A stretch of 64,000 bases of DNA from NCBI RefSeq assembly GCF_901933205.1, contig NC_044585.1, positions 4,712,001 to 4,776,000 of the forward strand. Direction: 5' to 3'. Each line of letters begins with the position of its first letter. Within the stretch, counting starts at the first letter, position 1. Below, one piece after another: positions 1-11,574 of the stretch. The DNA comes from Camarhynchus parvulus (Eukaryota; Chordata; Aves; Passeriformes; Thraupidae). A program made the position numbers and the translations under genes. The notes below the pieces were generated by a model. The model made no database searches. It worked only from the letters and a program-made list of their open reading frames with translations, and was not told where the DNA came from.

Positions 1-479
1 CTTAACTCTTCCCCTACTATCCCTGTCTCTGGAAGATTTTTGAAGCAGGCCTACAGAATTCCCCCTAAATTTTATTGGTAGAAACCTGCTGGAAAGGCTC
101 CATAGGAGATCCTTTGTGTGCAGGAACTGCAGCCACCATTGCATTAGGGGGAGAGGGGGAATCCCTATTCCCTTTTCCAGGGAAGGGACCCTTTTTCCAG
201 CACCTGTGACAGGGTTAATCTGTGCTGGAAGGGCAAGGAGCAGCTCCTCATGCACATGGCCTGTTCAGCCAGATTCCCTTCCACTGGCAGCACCAGCATC
301 CCCCTGCCTGCCTGGGGTGCCTTCCTGCCTGCTCACCCCACAAATGAGCCTGGCTCAGACCTGTGACTGGGGGTGAGCACTGGGGAGACACCACCATCCC
401 CAGCAGCTCCTTCCAGCCCTGTCTCAGCCCATGCACCACTCCTGTGGTGGTGGAACAGCAGCCAAAGGCCTACAAACCA
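1..479. other. Intergenic DNA, nothing recognised
   Basis: CpG-poor unique-looking sequence. The short open frames here have no recognisable domain and no codon or splice context. I see no repeat signature. Confidence 0.5.
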
Positions 480-905
480 AACCCTGACTCAAACCAAGAG
501 AAACCACGAGAAAGCTGACAGCTCTTGGTGACAACAGAGCTCTGCAGCAGTGGAAAACAACTTGTTTTCCCTGAGGAAGAGCTCCAGGACTGTGGAAAAC
601 AACTTGCTTTCCCTGAGAAAGAGCTTTTAGGCCTTTTATTTGCCACCTATATAAACTGCTTTACACTGTTAGATAGCTTTCATTTTTCTCTCACAAACAA
701 TTTTTCCTGCATGTACACACACAGAGGTTTGAGTGACCAATTCATATAGAGTAACAATTTGTTACTGATAATTAGGGATAGGGGATGTTCTTAAAAACCC
801 TATAAAAGGGGATGTGTGAAATAAACCAGGATGGATCCTTCCTGTTGCACTATAAAACGTGTCCTGCACCCTCCTTTATGGAGGGCCACACTTCCAGCCA
901 TGGAG
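480..905 (+). mobile_element. Probable endogenous retrovirus solo LTR
   Basis: Seen: a TATAAAAGG box at 801-809 is followed within about 20 bp by an AATAAA signal at 820-825 and then a short C/T-rich tail. This compact promoter/poly(A) arrangement is typical of retroviral LTRs, including avian ERVs. An imperfect ~42-bp tandem duplication lies upstream in the U3-like part (about 547-627). No gag, pol or env reading frame is adjacent, so a solo LTR is the simplest reading. The ends are not fixed because I could not identify a target-site duplication. The call rests on the signal arrangement and resemblance to songbird LTRs, not on a database match. Confidence 0.5.
547..628 (+). repeat. 42-bp tandem duplication inside LTR-like block
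   Basis: Two near-identical copies of a GTGGAAAACAACTTG(T/C)TTTC motif, each continuing with CCTGAG(G/A)AAGAGCT, start near 550 and 591. Tandem U3 duplications are common in retroviral LTRs. Confidence 0.75.
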
Positions 906-1440
906 CCATGGCCAGCACCAGCTGCACACCCCTTTAGGCCTTAGCAAGAGCCACTTGGAAGCCCTCAGGTGTGCCCAAACCAGCTCCCTCAACCTTTAAA
1001 ACACAATTTGGGACAGATCCCCCTAATTCTGGCTGTAGCAGGCAGGCCCAAGGTGAGAGGAGCAGCCTGGACCCATCCATGGCTCAGCTGGCAGGCACAG
1101 CAGGGCCCACACACCTTTCCCACTGGCTTTTCCCAGCCTCCAGCACTCTGTGGTTACTCTTGCAGTGCTCACATGCACAGCCAGCCCACACATCCCAGCA
1201 CAGATCTCTCTGAGTCCCACAGATGCTCTGTCTCCCCTTTCCTGATGTCAACATTGGCTGGGTCAGTGCCTCACACCCACAGGGCCCTGCTGGGGACATG
1301 GCCACGTTTTCTAAATGTCCTTTCCTTCTCTTAGGGTGCTGCATCCCAGCCAGATCTGTCCTCTAATGTGCTTCACAAAAAAACAAGATTAGTACAAGAC
1401 ACTTCCAGCTGCTGCTGACGGTGCAAAAACTCTAAATCCA
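906..1440. other. Intergenic DNA, nothing recognised
   Basis: CpG-poor. Three overlapping short open frames on both strands show low-complexity composition and are not supported as genes. Confidence 0.5.
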
Positions 1441-1560
1441 GTGGAAGGTGTCCCTTAAATCTGGTGGGAATCTAAAAGGTGTCCTTGCCAATGGCAGGGG
1501 AATTGGAATTAAATTATATTCAAGGTCCCTTCCAACCCAAACAATTCCATGGTTCTGTCT
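1441..1560 (+). mobile_element. CR1 LINE 3' end
   Basis: The block shows the characteristic CR1 3' order: a degenerate GGAAGGTGTCC, a GCCAATGGCAGGGG segment, a diverged GAACT-type stretch, then AAGGTCCCTTCCAACCC and a CCATGGTTCT-like tail corresponding to the terminal ATTCTATG repeats. It is a 5'-truncated, old copy, as most CR1 insertions are. Confidence 0.85.
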
Positions 1561-3630
1561 CAGCAGGTATCAACAGTGAATTTTCTTCTCCCTGTGATCT
1601 CTGGGAGGGAAACACTTAAAACAGGAGGACTCCTGGAAATACCATCCCCTTCTCAAGCTCATCCAGCCCCTCAGGACAAACCTGAGGGCTCAAAGCAGAG
1701 ACTAAAGGCCACAAGAAGGAGTCTGTCACAGGAACTGCTGAGATCAAGGGCACAGCCAGTGTCTGAGGTCCTTCAGAAGGTGGGAAATGCTCCTGACAGA
1801 AATGCTAAGCACCATCTGTGAGGCATGGAGAAGTGACAAGCTGCTCTTGCAGCAGCAGAGGATTTCACGTGCTCTGTTCCCCAGAGGTACATGCATGGGT
1901 GGAGGCTGAGAAAGAAAACCCTCAGCCCTGGAACAGTGGAGCGCTGCCAGGTGTGATGGGTTTGTGATAAGCTAAAAAACATCCATAAGCATTCGACTTC
2001 AAAAGCAGGGAAAGGAGGAGGGGAGCTGCAGGAGTCAAACGCCTGGGGCAGCCCATTTTCAGGCAGCTAAGGAACCTATTTTTAGCAAACCTGGGTACAC
2101 CTACAGGAGCACTGAGGCTGGAAAGGAATTCTTCATTTTAACAGCCCCTTTCTCCACACCACTGTACAGGTGGCATTTCTACCGGAGCCACTCCAAGCCC
2201 TGTCCACAAGGAAAGCTTGTTTGGGACACATTCCCCCCAAATTAATAAAAATCAAGCCTTTATTGACAAAAGGCATTATTACCAAAATGTCATTGCAATG
2301 TAAGCTTCAGCCAGGGCCTCTGCTTTCCTCTCCATGACAGATTCCTGCCCACTTCCCATCCCCTGTAGTACTTTGCATTAGCCTGTGGGAAAAACAGCCA
2401 GAATTCCCAAGAGGGACCTCCAGCTACAATCTGCCATGGGAGACACAGCCCAGGTGGGAAACCTGTTCATGGAAAACAGGCACATGAGACACCTGAACTG
2501 CAACTCCTGCACCAGCTGCTTCAGGGGCCCTGCAAGGTGAATGAGGATCAGATCCAAATTGGTATTTTCAGACTTTTCTTCATATTAAAGACCCAGCAGC
2601 TGCAAAGGTTACAGCCCAAAAGTACATTCTCTGCTCAATCCAAAGGCAGTATTCCAGTTTTCTGTGGGATGAAGAGGATGAGGAAGGGCATGGTTTAGTC
2701 TGGGGGTTAAGGTGCTTGCTTTAGTCTTGTGTTTGCTTCCAGCTCAGGGGCACAAGACAGAGCAGTGGTAAAAAACCAGAGGCAGGTTACACACCCCAAT
2801 ATTGACCACTGCCAGCTGTCTGAATGGAATGAGAATCTGGCCAAAGGGTTGAACTGGAGGACACAATGGCTCTGCACAGACCCAGCAGAGATGGTGGCAG
2901 TGTCCCCAGAGCCCGAGGCTGGCACCCCCTTCCTCCTGCCCAGAATGTCACCAGCTGAGGGCACGCAGCCAACATCCCTCCCTGCCAGCAGTGCAAAACT
3001 TCAGGAGGCAACAATTCTTTTCCTTCCATAAGATGTCACCTCTCACTCCAAGGAGCCAACATCTTAATTTTAAAAACCCCAAAATCATAATAAACCTGGC
3101 AATAATCCTCTTTCCTCCTCCTCTGCACCTATCCATTGTTAGCTCAGTGCTGGAGTCCCCAGATATGAGCACGTGCTCCCAGAAATGAACTGCATTGAAC
3201 AGTATTTCCAATCCTTCTATTTCAGCTAATCAAGAGAAATTCCAGTCCAAAATCTGCATTTCACACATAAAAAACCAATCCAAACTGATACTGATTTGCA
3301 CCTTTATCCATGAAGTTGCCATATGGCCCCCCAAAAATCCCAGGATCTCCTTAGGGGAGCTGTCCCAGAGGGGTCTGAGATTCAGAAATGGTATGGATCA
3401 TTTATCTGGCAGCCTTTATAACATCACAAATGGTTCAAAGAGCTGCCAGTCACAAATGCTTTGGGATTGCAGCCACCAGCTCAGTGGAGAAATTCTTTGA
3501 GGGCTGAACTCCCTCATATCCCTGGGACAACTTTTTTCCAGGTAAATTTTCATTTCTGCTGCTGCCACAAGACAGCTGACCCAAAATCCAGTGCAACATG
3601 GCTCTGCTCCACCCCACATCCTCAAGGTTG
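1561..3630. other. Intergenic DNA, no gene recognised
   Basis: CpG-poor, no domain-bearing ORF. TTTATT motifs near 2258 could be poly(A) signals of a minus-strand transcript, but no upstream exons are visible. An A-rich stretch around 3060-3110 is unremarkable. Confidence 0.5.
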
Positions 3631-3859
3631 TTTCCTATGTTTCCAATTTCCAAAATTTGTGTAAGAAAAGCCCACAAAATAAACATTTGCCAAAAAAGCA
3701 AGCTACTGTTCTATGTCCTTTTGTACAGCTAGTGAAAAAGCAGAGGAGCAGTGATAGTGGAGAAGGTAAATGAGAAATAAAACCCACTCATTTTTCCTCC
3801 CAACTTTGCCATCAAAACCAATCTGGAACCAGCCCACCTTCCTCTGCCCACCACAAAGG
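3631..3859 (+). repeat. Local duplicate A, copy 1
   Basis: About 229 bp that recur with high similarity at 8061-8288, in the same orientation. Shared landmarks in order are AAAATTTGTGTAAGAAAAGC, CAAGCTACTGTTCT, GTAAATGAGAAATAAA, AACTTTGCCATCAAAACC and CCCACCACAAAGG. There is no coding potential. It could be part of a ~4 kb tandem duplication (see copies B) or two members of an unnamed interspersed repeat family. Confidence 0.85.
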
Positions 3860-4767
3860 AGGAGGACATTTTCTCCTCCTCCGAGGGAAACATTTCCAGG
3901 CAAACATTCCCCAGAAAATTTCTGTCTGTTCAAGTATTTCAAGATGGCAAAGAGAAATCATCTCTTGAAAGCCTGACAGCATCTCCCCCCCTGCTTTTAA
4001 ATGAGCATTGTGGTTTCAACTCAGCATTTTTTTTTTTGCATGCTAGACACACACTTGGATGGCATCGTGTTTCCCAGCTGAAGCCAACCACATCCCTGCA
4101 CCTGCATAGCCAACAGCAACAGGAGAAGGCTTCAGCAGCAGCCCAGATAGAGATCTATTCAAGCAGCTTTATTGATGTTAATGCAGTTACCTGGGATTTA
4201 CACACACCTAAATCAGAGCACAGGTGGATGATAAATTCCTGCAACTGGTAACAAGGTAGGGGAGGCCAATTTCACCCCTGGTGTAACAGTGCTGATGTCA
4301 GAAGCCCTGCACCAAGCAGCAGCTGTGTTCATAAGCCACCCTAAGCAGGCAAATCAGTTTTTTTGCAAATAAACCTGCAAATTCACACAGCAGCCCTTGC
4401 TTGCTCCACCTTTGGGAGCCCACTACAAACTGATCATGTTTTAAGTTTGCTACTTTAAAGAATTGCCTTAAAATGACATTTTCAGGCTTGGGCATGGCAG
4501 TCATTTGGGCACAGTCACCTCTTCTCTCACAAAGCCTTCACCTTTGGACTGGCATCATTTTGAAGCCACATTTTGGGGAAGTAGAACACAAACTGGCCTT
4601 CAAAACCAGCTGCTGGTGTGACTGGGGCAGCTGGGGAGGGATTTCAGTCAGAGACAAGCCAAGGGCTGTGATGTTCCTGTGCTCATCCCTCAGCACACTG
4701 AGTGGCAATCAGGACACTTTGTGCCTTGCACTTGAAGCTTTTGCCCTCCTCAGAGTCCTTAAGAAGG
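3860..4767. other. Intergenic DNA, nothing recognised
   Basis: CpG-poor, with a short T run near 4027-4037. No gene or repeat signature that I can name. Confidence 0.45.
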
Positions 4768-4845
4768 GGTGACAGTGGCAGTGCTGGGTTGATGGTTGGA
4801 CTTGATGATCTTAAAAGTGTCTTCCAACCTTGGTGACCCTGATAA
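4768..4845 (+). mobile_element. CR1 LINE 3' end fragment
   Basis: Contains GGTTGGACTTGATGATCTTA followed by a diverged AAGGTCTCTTCCAACCT equivalent and a GTGACCCTG tail. This is the diagnostic CR1 3' signature. Only the last ~80 bp remain. Confidence 0.9.
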
Positions 4846-6192
4846 GTGCCTCAGTGTTTTATCCCAGATGCAGAAGTCTATAAAGTCATCCCAGCCAGAG
4901 AAGCAAGGAAGTTTGCTTCCAGCAGGGATCAGCAGCACCCAAGGGATGAGCAGGAGCTGCTGATGCTCTCCAGGACCAGTTCCCCAGGAGGTCCTGAGGG
5001 TAAGGACAACCTCAGCAGCACAGACAGGAGCTGAGAAGGTCAGATATGCAGGAGAGATGGTAAATGGCCAAACCACACAGATTTAGGATACAAATCTGAG
5101 TTTTACAGCAAGACTTGGAAGTCAGACACTCGAGCAGGTGAGTCAGAGACATCTCTGCACAGATGACAGAAATCCAGGTTGTTGTTGGAATCTCAGGCTC
5201 CCAACCCTTCCCAATTTACAAGCAGGGGGCCTCGAGGTGTCCCTGCTTGGCCAGCAGGGTGTGAGCAGCGCCCAGAGACCACCACACACTCCCTGGGCTT
5301 AAGCTCCTGTTCCATGCTCATTGTTTGCCACCCTGCCATGACTAATCTGGATTTACAACCCGGAAAGCGGCAGGGAAATGGATCTGATCAAAAGGATGAT
5401 CCTCACAGCCAGAGAACAAGAAAGAGCTGTGCAGCCAGTTGTTCCAGGACACTTAATCCATCAAGCCTTTGCCATTCTACCCTTGGGCTTAGGCTGAGTC
5501 AGTTGTGATTTGCTTAAAACCATGAGAATTCCCTCCTCCTCTCAAAAAAAAAAAACCAAACAAAAACCAACCCAGTTATAAAGTTTGTCAAGAAGTGGGG
5601 GGGAAAAAATACAGGGACTCACACTACACTTTTACATTCTGAGTCAGTGCTGGGGGGCAGCCAGCTGGCAGCTCTCCATCCAAGGTATCTCCAAGCTTCT
5701 GAAAGCCAAGGCAAACACTTGGTTTTATCTAAAAAAGGCTTTGCATCCAGCTGGGTAAATTTGCCCTTCTGCTGCCAGTCACACCTCAGGCCTACAGAAG
5801 TGAGGCTCAGTGTCTTTTAGGGCTACAGAAAGCCCTGGGCTGAGCCTTGCTGCAGGATCACCCCCCTGGCTGGGAGAAAGAGGGAATTTGGGGTGCACAC
5901 ACTTGTTTTAAAGAGAGGAAACAGATGTATCACAGCAGGGGCTGTGGCAGCAGCCAGAACCCTGACACCCATTTTTTATCTAATGAAGAGAGCAAGAGGA
6001 AATTCCTGGTTCAGAAGATGCTCGAGTGCCCCAATAAACAAGGTTTTATCCTCCTTCTATCCCATAAATCCAAACCTTTTCCATTTTGGGTCAATCACTT
6101 CCTCCAGCACTACAACCCAGATTTTACAGAGACCTTTCTCTTTCCATTCCCAGGAGCAGAGAATTTCCCTTGGCTTCTAGATCTAACACGAG
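4846..6192. other. Intergenic DNA, nothing recognised
   Basis: CpG-poor. A run of 12 A at about 5546-5557 and a T-box half-site-like TCACACCT near 5785 are the only short signals. The 129-residue open frame starting at 5847 has no recognisable domain. Confidence 0.45.
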
Positions 6193-6310
6193 CTGGGCTC
6201 AACCTTTCTGCACTGTTTTCCACCCTTTGGAAGTGATCCAAGATCCCCTGGACTCAGAGGTTTTACTCAGTTCTGGATAAGGACTTAAAGATGTTTTCTT
6301 GGTTTTTTTC
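6193..6310 (+). repeat. Local duplicate B, copy 1
   Basis: About 118 bp that match 9911-10039 in the same orientation. Landmarks are GGGCTCAACC, TTCTGCACTGTTTTCCA, TTTGGAAGTGATCCAA, GACTCAGAGGTTTT and TCTTGGTTTTTT. The order A1-B1-A2-B2 along the window suggests an old tandem duplication. Confidence 0.8.
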
Positions 6311-7149
6311 CCCAGCAGAAGTCAGAACCACTTTGCTGTGGTTTTACAAGAGCCAGCTGGAGAAAGGCTGGATAACCAGACATCCCCAAACCCAGGGGAG
6401 TCCAAAGAAATCCCTGTTCATGGGCTTTTATGCCAGGTTATTCCATACAACTTTCCTTTTTTCCTTTTTTTTCAGCAAAGGGCTGTCTATAAGCCAGAAG
6501 TTCCTTTCCTCTTTATCTAATGATCAAGTTCCCTTTACAAGATCACTCAAAGACACTGACCAGATGTGCATTTTAACTGCAAGTTCGTGGGGAAAAATAA
6601 AACCATCTACTACAGAAGTATCAGGCAGGAAAACTGCTTATTTTGCAACATGGGATCAGTCTTTCCTCAGCTGCAGCCTTCTAGCTCATGTTCACCTTGA
6701 GCCTGGTTTTAGCAGAAGATTGAACAACAATCTGAGATAAGTAGGTTGCATTTACAGTAGAGATTTCCTGGAGCAGCAGGAAACATGAACACCTCATAAC
6801 ATCCCCAGAATCCCCTTCAGATGAGCCAGAAACAGATCCAGCACAGCTGTACAGCAAGCAGGCAGAGTTTCAGGGCTCTCAGAGCAAGGATGCCCTCAAA
6901 CCTGAAACAGAATATTGCTTTCCATCACACTCACAGGAGAAACTCCTCCTGTCTTCTCCCCACAGAAGATAACTGAGAAGGAACTAATCCTTTAGTCACC
7001 AAAGCAAATAAAACCGATTTTAGAGTGGGCATTCAGGATTTTGTAGGTCAAGGGAAGAAAAAAAAAATCCTCAGTGTCCTTATAAGTATCTCATAAGTGC
7101 TATCACTGAGGAAAAAAATAATTATGGAAGACTTGAACCAAAAATCTAT
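6311..7149. other. Intergenic DNA, nothing recognised
   Basis: AT-richer, CpG-poor. No recognisable gene, repeat or RNA. Confidence 0.45.
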
Positions 7150-7240
7150 AATGGAATAATAGGATCATAAAGCAGTTTGGGTTGGAAGGGGCCTTAAAAA
7201 TCCCTTAGCTCAACCCTTCTGCCATGGGCCAGGTAAGGAA
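7150..7240 (-). mobile_element. CR1 LINE 3' end, reverse orientation
   Basis: GTTTGGGTTGGAAGGGGCC, TTAAAAATCCCTTAGCTCAACCC and CTGCCATGGGCC read as the reverse complement of the CR1 3' terminus. A degenerate terminal AATAATAGGATCATA marks the very end. It is truncated to about 90 bp. Confidence 0.9.
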
Positions 7241-8060
7241 TTCACCTGAATTCTTTGCTCTTGTCTGGACCCAGAGATTTTTACCAGCCAGGCCTTTTCT
7301 CTGATTTCCTCCACCTCCTGGACAAACTCACATGCTCTCCTCTGTAACAGAGCAAGACTTAGACCAACGTACCCAAAAGTTACAGGCCACTTGAAAAACC
7401 TGCCCTAACACAAGTCTATTATTGTACACCCTGTTTACTTAAATTCATTCCCCAGCCTGGGAGACTTTGCACAAGGAAATTTACAGCTCGAATTAATAGA
7501 GCAAAATGTAAAACTGCTGGCTCTTGGCTGAGGCTGCAAGCAAGGGACAGGCACAGGTTGTGACTGGGGGTGTTTTCACAGGGCCACTGACACAGAATGT
7601 GTTTTCAGGGAGTATTTGTTTTAAATAAGGAAAGTTTATACAGCTTGAGAAAATTATTGGGAAGGAAATTAAATCTCGTTCTGGTGCTCTTCCGTCCCAC
7701 CTTGACACTTGGAGCTCTCCTCCTCCCCCAGGGCTCGCTGAGGGCAGGTTTCACTCACAGAAAATTGCCTTCCTCCTGCACTCTGATTTACAGCCAGCTC
7801 GTGGGCCAGCCCTCTGCACCCACTGCAGGGAAAAAGGGGCAGGCAAGGCTCCTTTTCCCCCTCCCAGGCTGCAGTTTGGGGGTACATGGGGGGTTCATCC
7901 CCCTGAGAAACCACACAGGGATGGGTGGGACCCACCAGTCCTGATCCCCCAGGTGAGACTCCCCCAGTGCAGCAGGGCTGGGAGCACCAGCTTTCCTGCA
8001 AAGCAGGGAAGCCAAGGCTGGGAACAGCTCTGCTGAGGAAAGCATGGCCCTGGCAGCATG
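7241..8060. other. Intergenic DNA, nothing recognised
   Basis: CpG-poor. The overlapping 115-150 residue open frames on both strands are chance frames with no domain. Confidence 0.45.
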
Positions 8061-8288
8061 TTCCTGTTCCTCCAATTTCAAAATTTGTGTAAGAAAAGCC
8101 CACAAAATAAACATTTGCCAAAAAAAAAGCAAGCTACTGTTCTCTGTCCTTTTATACAGTTGGTGAAAGCAGAGGAGCAGTGATGGTGGAGGAGGTAAAT
8201 GAGAAATAAAAGCCATTCCTTTTTCTTCCCAACTTTGCCATCAAAACCAATCTGGAACCAGCCCGCCTTCCTCTGCCCACCACAAAGG
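8061..8288 (+). repeat. Local duplicate A, copy 2
   Basis: Second copy of the 3631-3859 element. It differs mainly by a longer A run after AACATTTGCC and by scattered substitutions. Similarity stops abruptly after CCACAAAGG in both copies. Confidence 0.85.
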
Positions 8289-8544
8289 CATTCCTCCCTC
8301 CAGCACAGCCCATTCCTCCCTGCCCCAGGGCACAAAGCCCAACACGAGGCACAAACAGCCACAGAACAGGGGCCTGGCAGCACTCAAAGGGCTTCTCAGG
8401 TCCTTCTATCATCCCAAGAGTTTCCTCCCCACCTTGCTGTGGGATTACCAAGGGCTTCCACGACTTTTCACAAGGACAAGGGGGAATGGCTTCTCAGTGC
8501 CAGAGGGCAGGGTTAGATGGGAGATTGGGAAGGAATTGTTCCCT

Positions 8545-8735
8545 GGCAGGGTGGGCAGGCCCTGGCACAGGTGCTCAGAGCAGCTGGGGCTGCCCCTGGC
8601 AGTGCCCAAGGCCAGGCTGGGCAGGGCTTGGAGCACCCTGGGATAGTGGAGAGTGTCCCTGCCCATGGCAGAGGGTGGGATGAGATGGGCTTTAAAATTC
8701 CTTCCAATCCAGACAATTCTATGGCTGTGTGAATT
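8545..8735 (+). mobile_element. CR1 LINE 3' end
   Basis: About 190 bp with the CR1 order: CAGCTGGGGCTGCCCCTGG, CCAGGCTGGGCAGGGCTTGG, a GAGAGTGTCCCTGCCCATGG block, TGGGCTTTAAAATTCCTTCC, and ATTCTATGGCTGTGTGA at the terminus. It is the longest CR1 remnant in the window. Confidence 0.92.
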
Positions 8736-9910
8736 TGGCAGCAAAGACTTGCACACTGGACACAGTTGCCATCATGTAGGGTGGGAAGGACACAGTCTAT
8801 AATAATAAAAGGAACCATTTTAAGCAAGAGGACCCCAGGTTCCTCCAGGCACAGCCATCCTCCATCCCAAAGGGCCTGCTGAATATCCACTTCCCCTCCT
8901 ACATCCATCACACACCACAGAATGCTCCCAAACTCCCCACAGTGCTAAAAGGCCTGAAATCCCAGACACCAAAAGCCTCAAGATGCACCTGCAGTCAGCT
9001 GGATGAGTTCCTACACACATCCTCCATAGCTCCTGCATCACAAGGGATCCAAACCCACCACTGCTGCCACTTGATAAACCCAGCAAGTCTGGGAATGAAA
9101 TCCTCAGGGATGTGTTGGTAGGTTCAGCTCCCTGCTCCCACAAAACCAGTGAGCAGAGCCGTCATCCCAGTGCCTCAGCAGGGCCAGCACCCCACAGAAC
9201 AGGTTCAGCTTGACTCCAGGTGCTCCCTTCTGCATTTCCCCTTCCAGAAATTCCTCCTGCCACAGGTAAAACAATCCTGGCTGAGCTCATCAGCAGGTGT
9301 CAGGCAGGGCACTGCACTTCCCATCACACAGGGCAGCACAGACACATTGACTCAGCAGGTACCTGCCATGCTGCAGCTGAGCCTCCCTGACAGAACAGCA
9401 CCTAAATCCAGCACATCCCAGCTCTGCTCAATGCCCAGCCCAAAAGGGTTCAATAGCAGCTGTCAGTTTACCTGTCAGAAGGAATTTACTCAGTGAACAG
9501 CTATTTCTAAAGGATGATTTCTAGAAATGGGGCTGGGAGAGGAAAAAAGGCTCTGAATTGATATTTAGGGATGGGGAGGGGTAGGATGAAGATTTTCAGG
9601 GAAAAAGCTTCTGGCTGCAGATGCCAGGTGTGCCAGCCTTGTCAATCCTTTTCTGAGCCATGCTGAACTGGATTTATCCATGGCTACCCAGGGACTCTTC
9701 CTAGCAGGTGTTATTTCAGCTCATACTGGTTATGTGAAGACCAAAAAAAGGGGTATTTGTCCTGTGGTTCAAATCTGCATAAAATGTCCCAAACTGAATA
9801 AATTCTGTTGTGTCAGTTCAAACACAGGGATAGAAATCTGCACTTCTCCCTTGAAAGACCTGAGCTCTGTCCTGACAGCCCTTGGCCACACAACTCCAGC
9901 TTGTCCCAAC
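8736..9910. other. Intergenic DNA, nothing recognised
   Basis: CpG-poor unique-looking sequence. No coding or repeat evidence. Confidence 0.45.
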
Positions 9911-10039
9911 CTGGGCTCAACCCTTCTGCACTGTTTTCCACTCTTTGGAAGTGATCCAATATTCCCCAGACTCAGAGGTTTTCCATTGGTTTTACCAAGT
10001 TCTAGATATGGGATTGAAGATGTTGTCTTGGTTTTTTCT
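9911..10039 (+). repeat. Local duplicate B, copy 2
   Basis: Second copy of 6193-6310. It carries a ~12-bp extra segment between GAGGTTTT and TTTACCAAGTTCT. Upstream, weaker resemblance (CCCTTGGC...) continues for about 30 bp. Confidence 0.8.
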
Positions 10040-11114
10040 TTTTTTTGGAAGGTTGGTTTGCTTCTTAAACCAAGGGGTCTTGTGGAGGAACCACATCTTC
10101 TCCTTGACCCATTCCCAAATCAAACTGCTCCTAAGAACTTTTGGATTCCCTCCTGTGCCCCATTGGTCCATCAGTAGTCACAACAGAGGGCCTTTTGTGT
10201 GTCCTCCAAAGAGCAAAGTCACAGAAGGGACCTGAGTCACTGCTCTGGAAGTCAGGAGGCAGCAGTGCCTCATAAATTCCAACAACCATGGCACAGGGTT
10301 TTCTCAGAGCGCCCAAAGCCTGATGAGTAATTAACTCTGACACCCTTAGGTGTTATTAATCCCACTAAACAGGGAGGAAACCTAGAAAGGAAACCAGACA
10401 AGCCGTTGGACTCATCCCAGTTTGCCTCAGGAGCAAAGCTTGGCTTGGAAGAGCAGTGCCACTTGCCCAGGGCCCCGCAGGAACTGCAGATCACAGGGGA
10501 GAGGACGCAGCTTCCCTGTCTGCAGGAGAGCAGGTACTTCCCCGGCTGGCCCGGGGGGAGCCTGCCCTGCAGCGCTCCCTGGCAGTGCTCACACCCGCCT
10601 GCAGCGCTGCAGAGCCTCCCAGAGCTCATTCCAGAGCACATTTGTGCCAGCACATCATCCCAGAACGCCGTGGCTCGGTGGCAGCTCCAGCCCTGGCTGT
10701 GCTTCCCCTCCTGAGCTGGCTCACACAGCAGCCATCCCCTCCTGGAAGGCCACCAGGCCAGGCTCACTCTGTGACATAGCCCTGCATGATTTTCCACCTC
10801 CCCAGGTTAGCAGTTTTTCCTATCTCCTCCATCAGAGAAGCTCCATTCATTAAATCCTCCCCAGGAGCTCATCAGCACAGCAGAGAGAAGCGCTGGATGA
10901 TGCACAGCCTCTCACCCTCTCTGCTCCCCACAGGCTCAGTGTGGGGCAGCAGCCACAGCCCCTACATCCCCTCCTGAGCCATGGGCTCCCCTGAGCACAG
11001 CCACCACCCTTGCAGACCTTCCAGAGGACCTGGAGCTCTGTGGATGGGGACCTCAATATCTGTGACCCTCCATCCAGCTGCAGCAGCAGCAACCAGAACG
11101 AGACACTTGGAGCC
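10040..11114. other. Intergenic DNA, nothing recognised
   Basis: The 10420-10700 part is more GC-rich with a few CpGs. It holds overlapping open frames on both strands of 100-175 residues, but none has a recognisable motif, and both strands being open argues for composition rather than coding. Confidence 0.4.
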
Positions 11115-11225
11115 CCAGGATGGTTTGGGTTGGAAGGGACCTTAAAGACCCCCTAGCTCCAACCCCCTTGCCATGGGCAGGGACACCAGGCTGCCCCAAG
11201 CCCCATCCAAAGGGAACACCTGGTG
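11115..11225 (-). mobile_element. CR1 LINE 3' end, reverse orientation
   Basis: Reverse complement of the CR1 terminus: GGTTTGGGTTGGAAGGGACC, TTAAAGACCCCCTAGCTCC, then CCCCCTTGCCATGGGCAGGG and ACACCAGGCTGCCCCAAGCC. Confidence 0.92.
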
Positions 11226-11574
11226 TCTCCCTCTAAAGTCAAGGCTTCCTTGTGCAGTAGGGGAAAGGAAAAGCACCTTGATCCCAAATACAAGGCAGTC
11301 CCCAAAGAGCAGCCCAAGCCCCACTATCCAGGCCAGCAGATCCCAGGGTTTGCTCATCACAGGGGTGATTTTGTCATTTATCCCAGTGTGGGCTGTTGGC
11401 TATGGCTGCCAGGTTGGCTGTAGATGGAAGGCGATGTTTGTGAGTTACCAGGGCCCCAAGAAACCTGGTTAGTTCTCCGACCTGAGGACTCAGAGCTTAG
11501 AGCCACCCTGATGTGCCAGCTCTGCTGGGCTGTCCCTCATTTCATGGAAAAGTGCCAAGATAGGGCACAGCACA

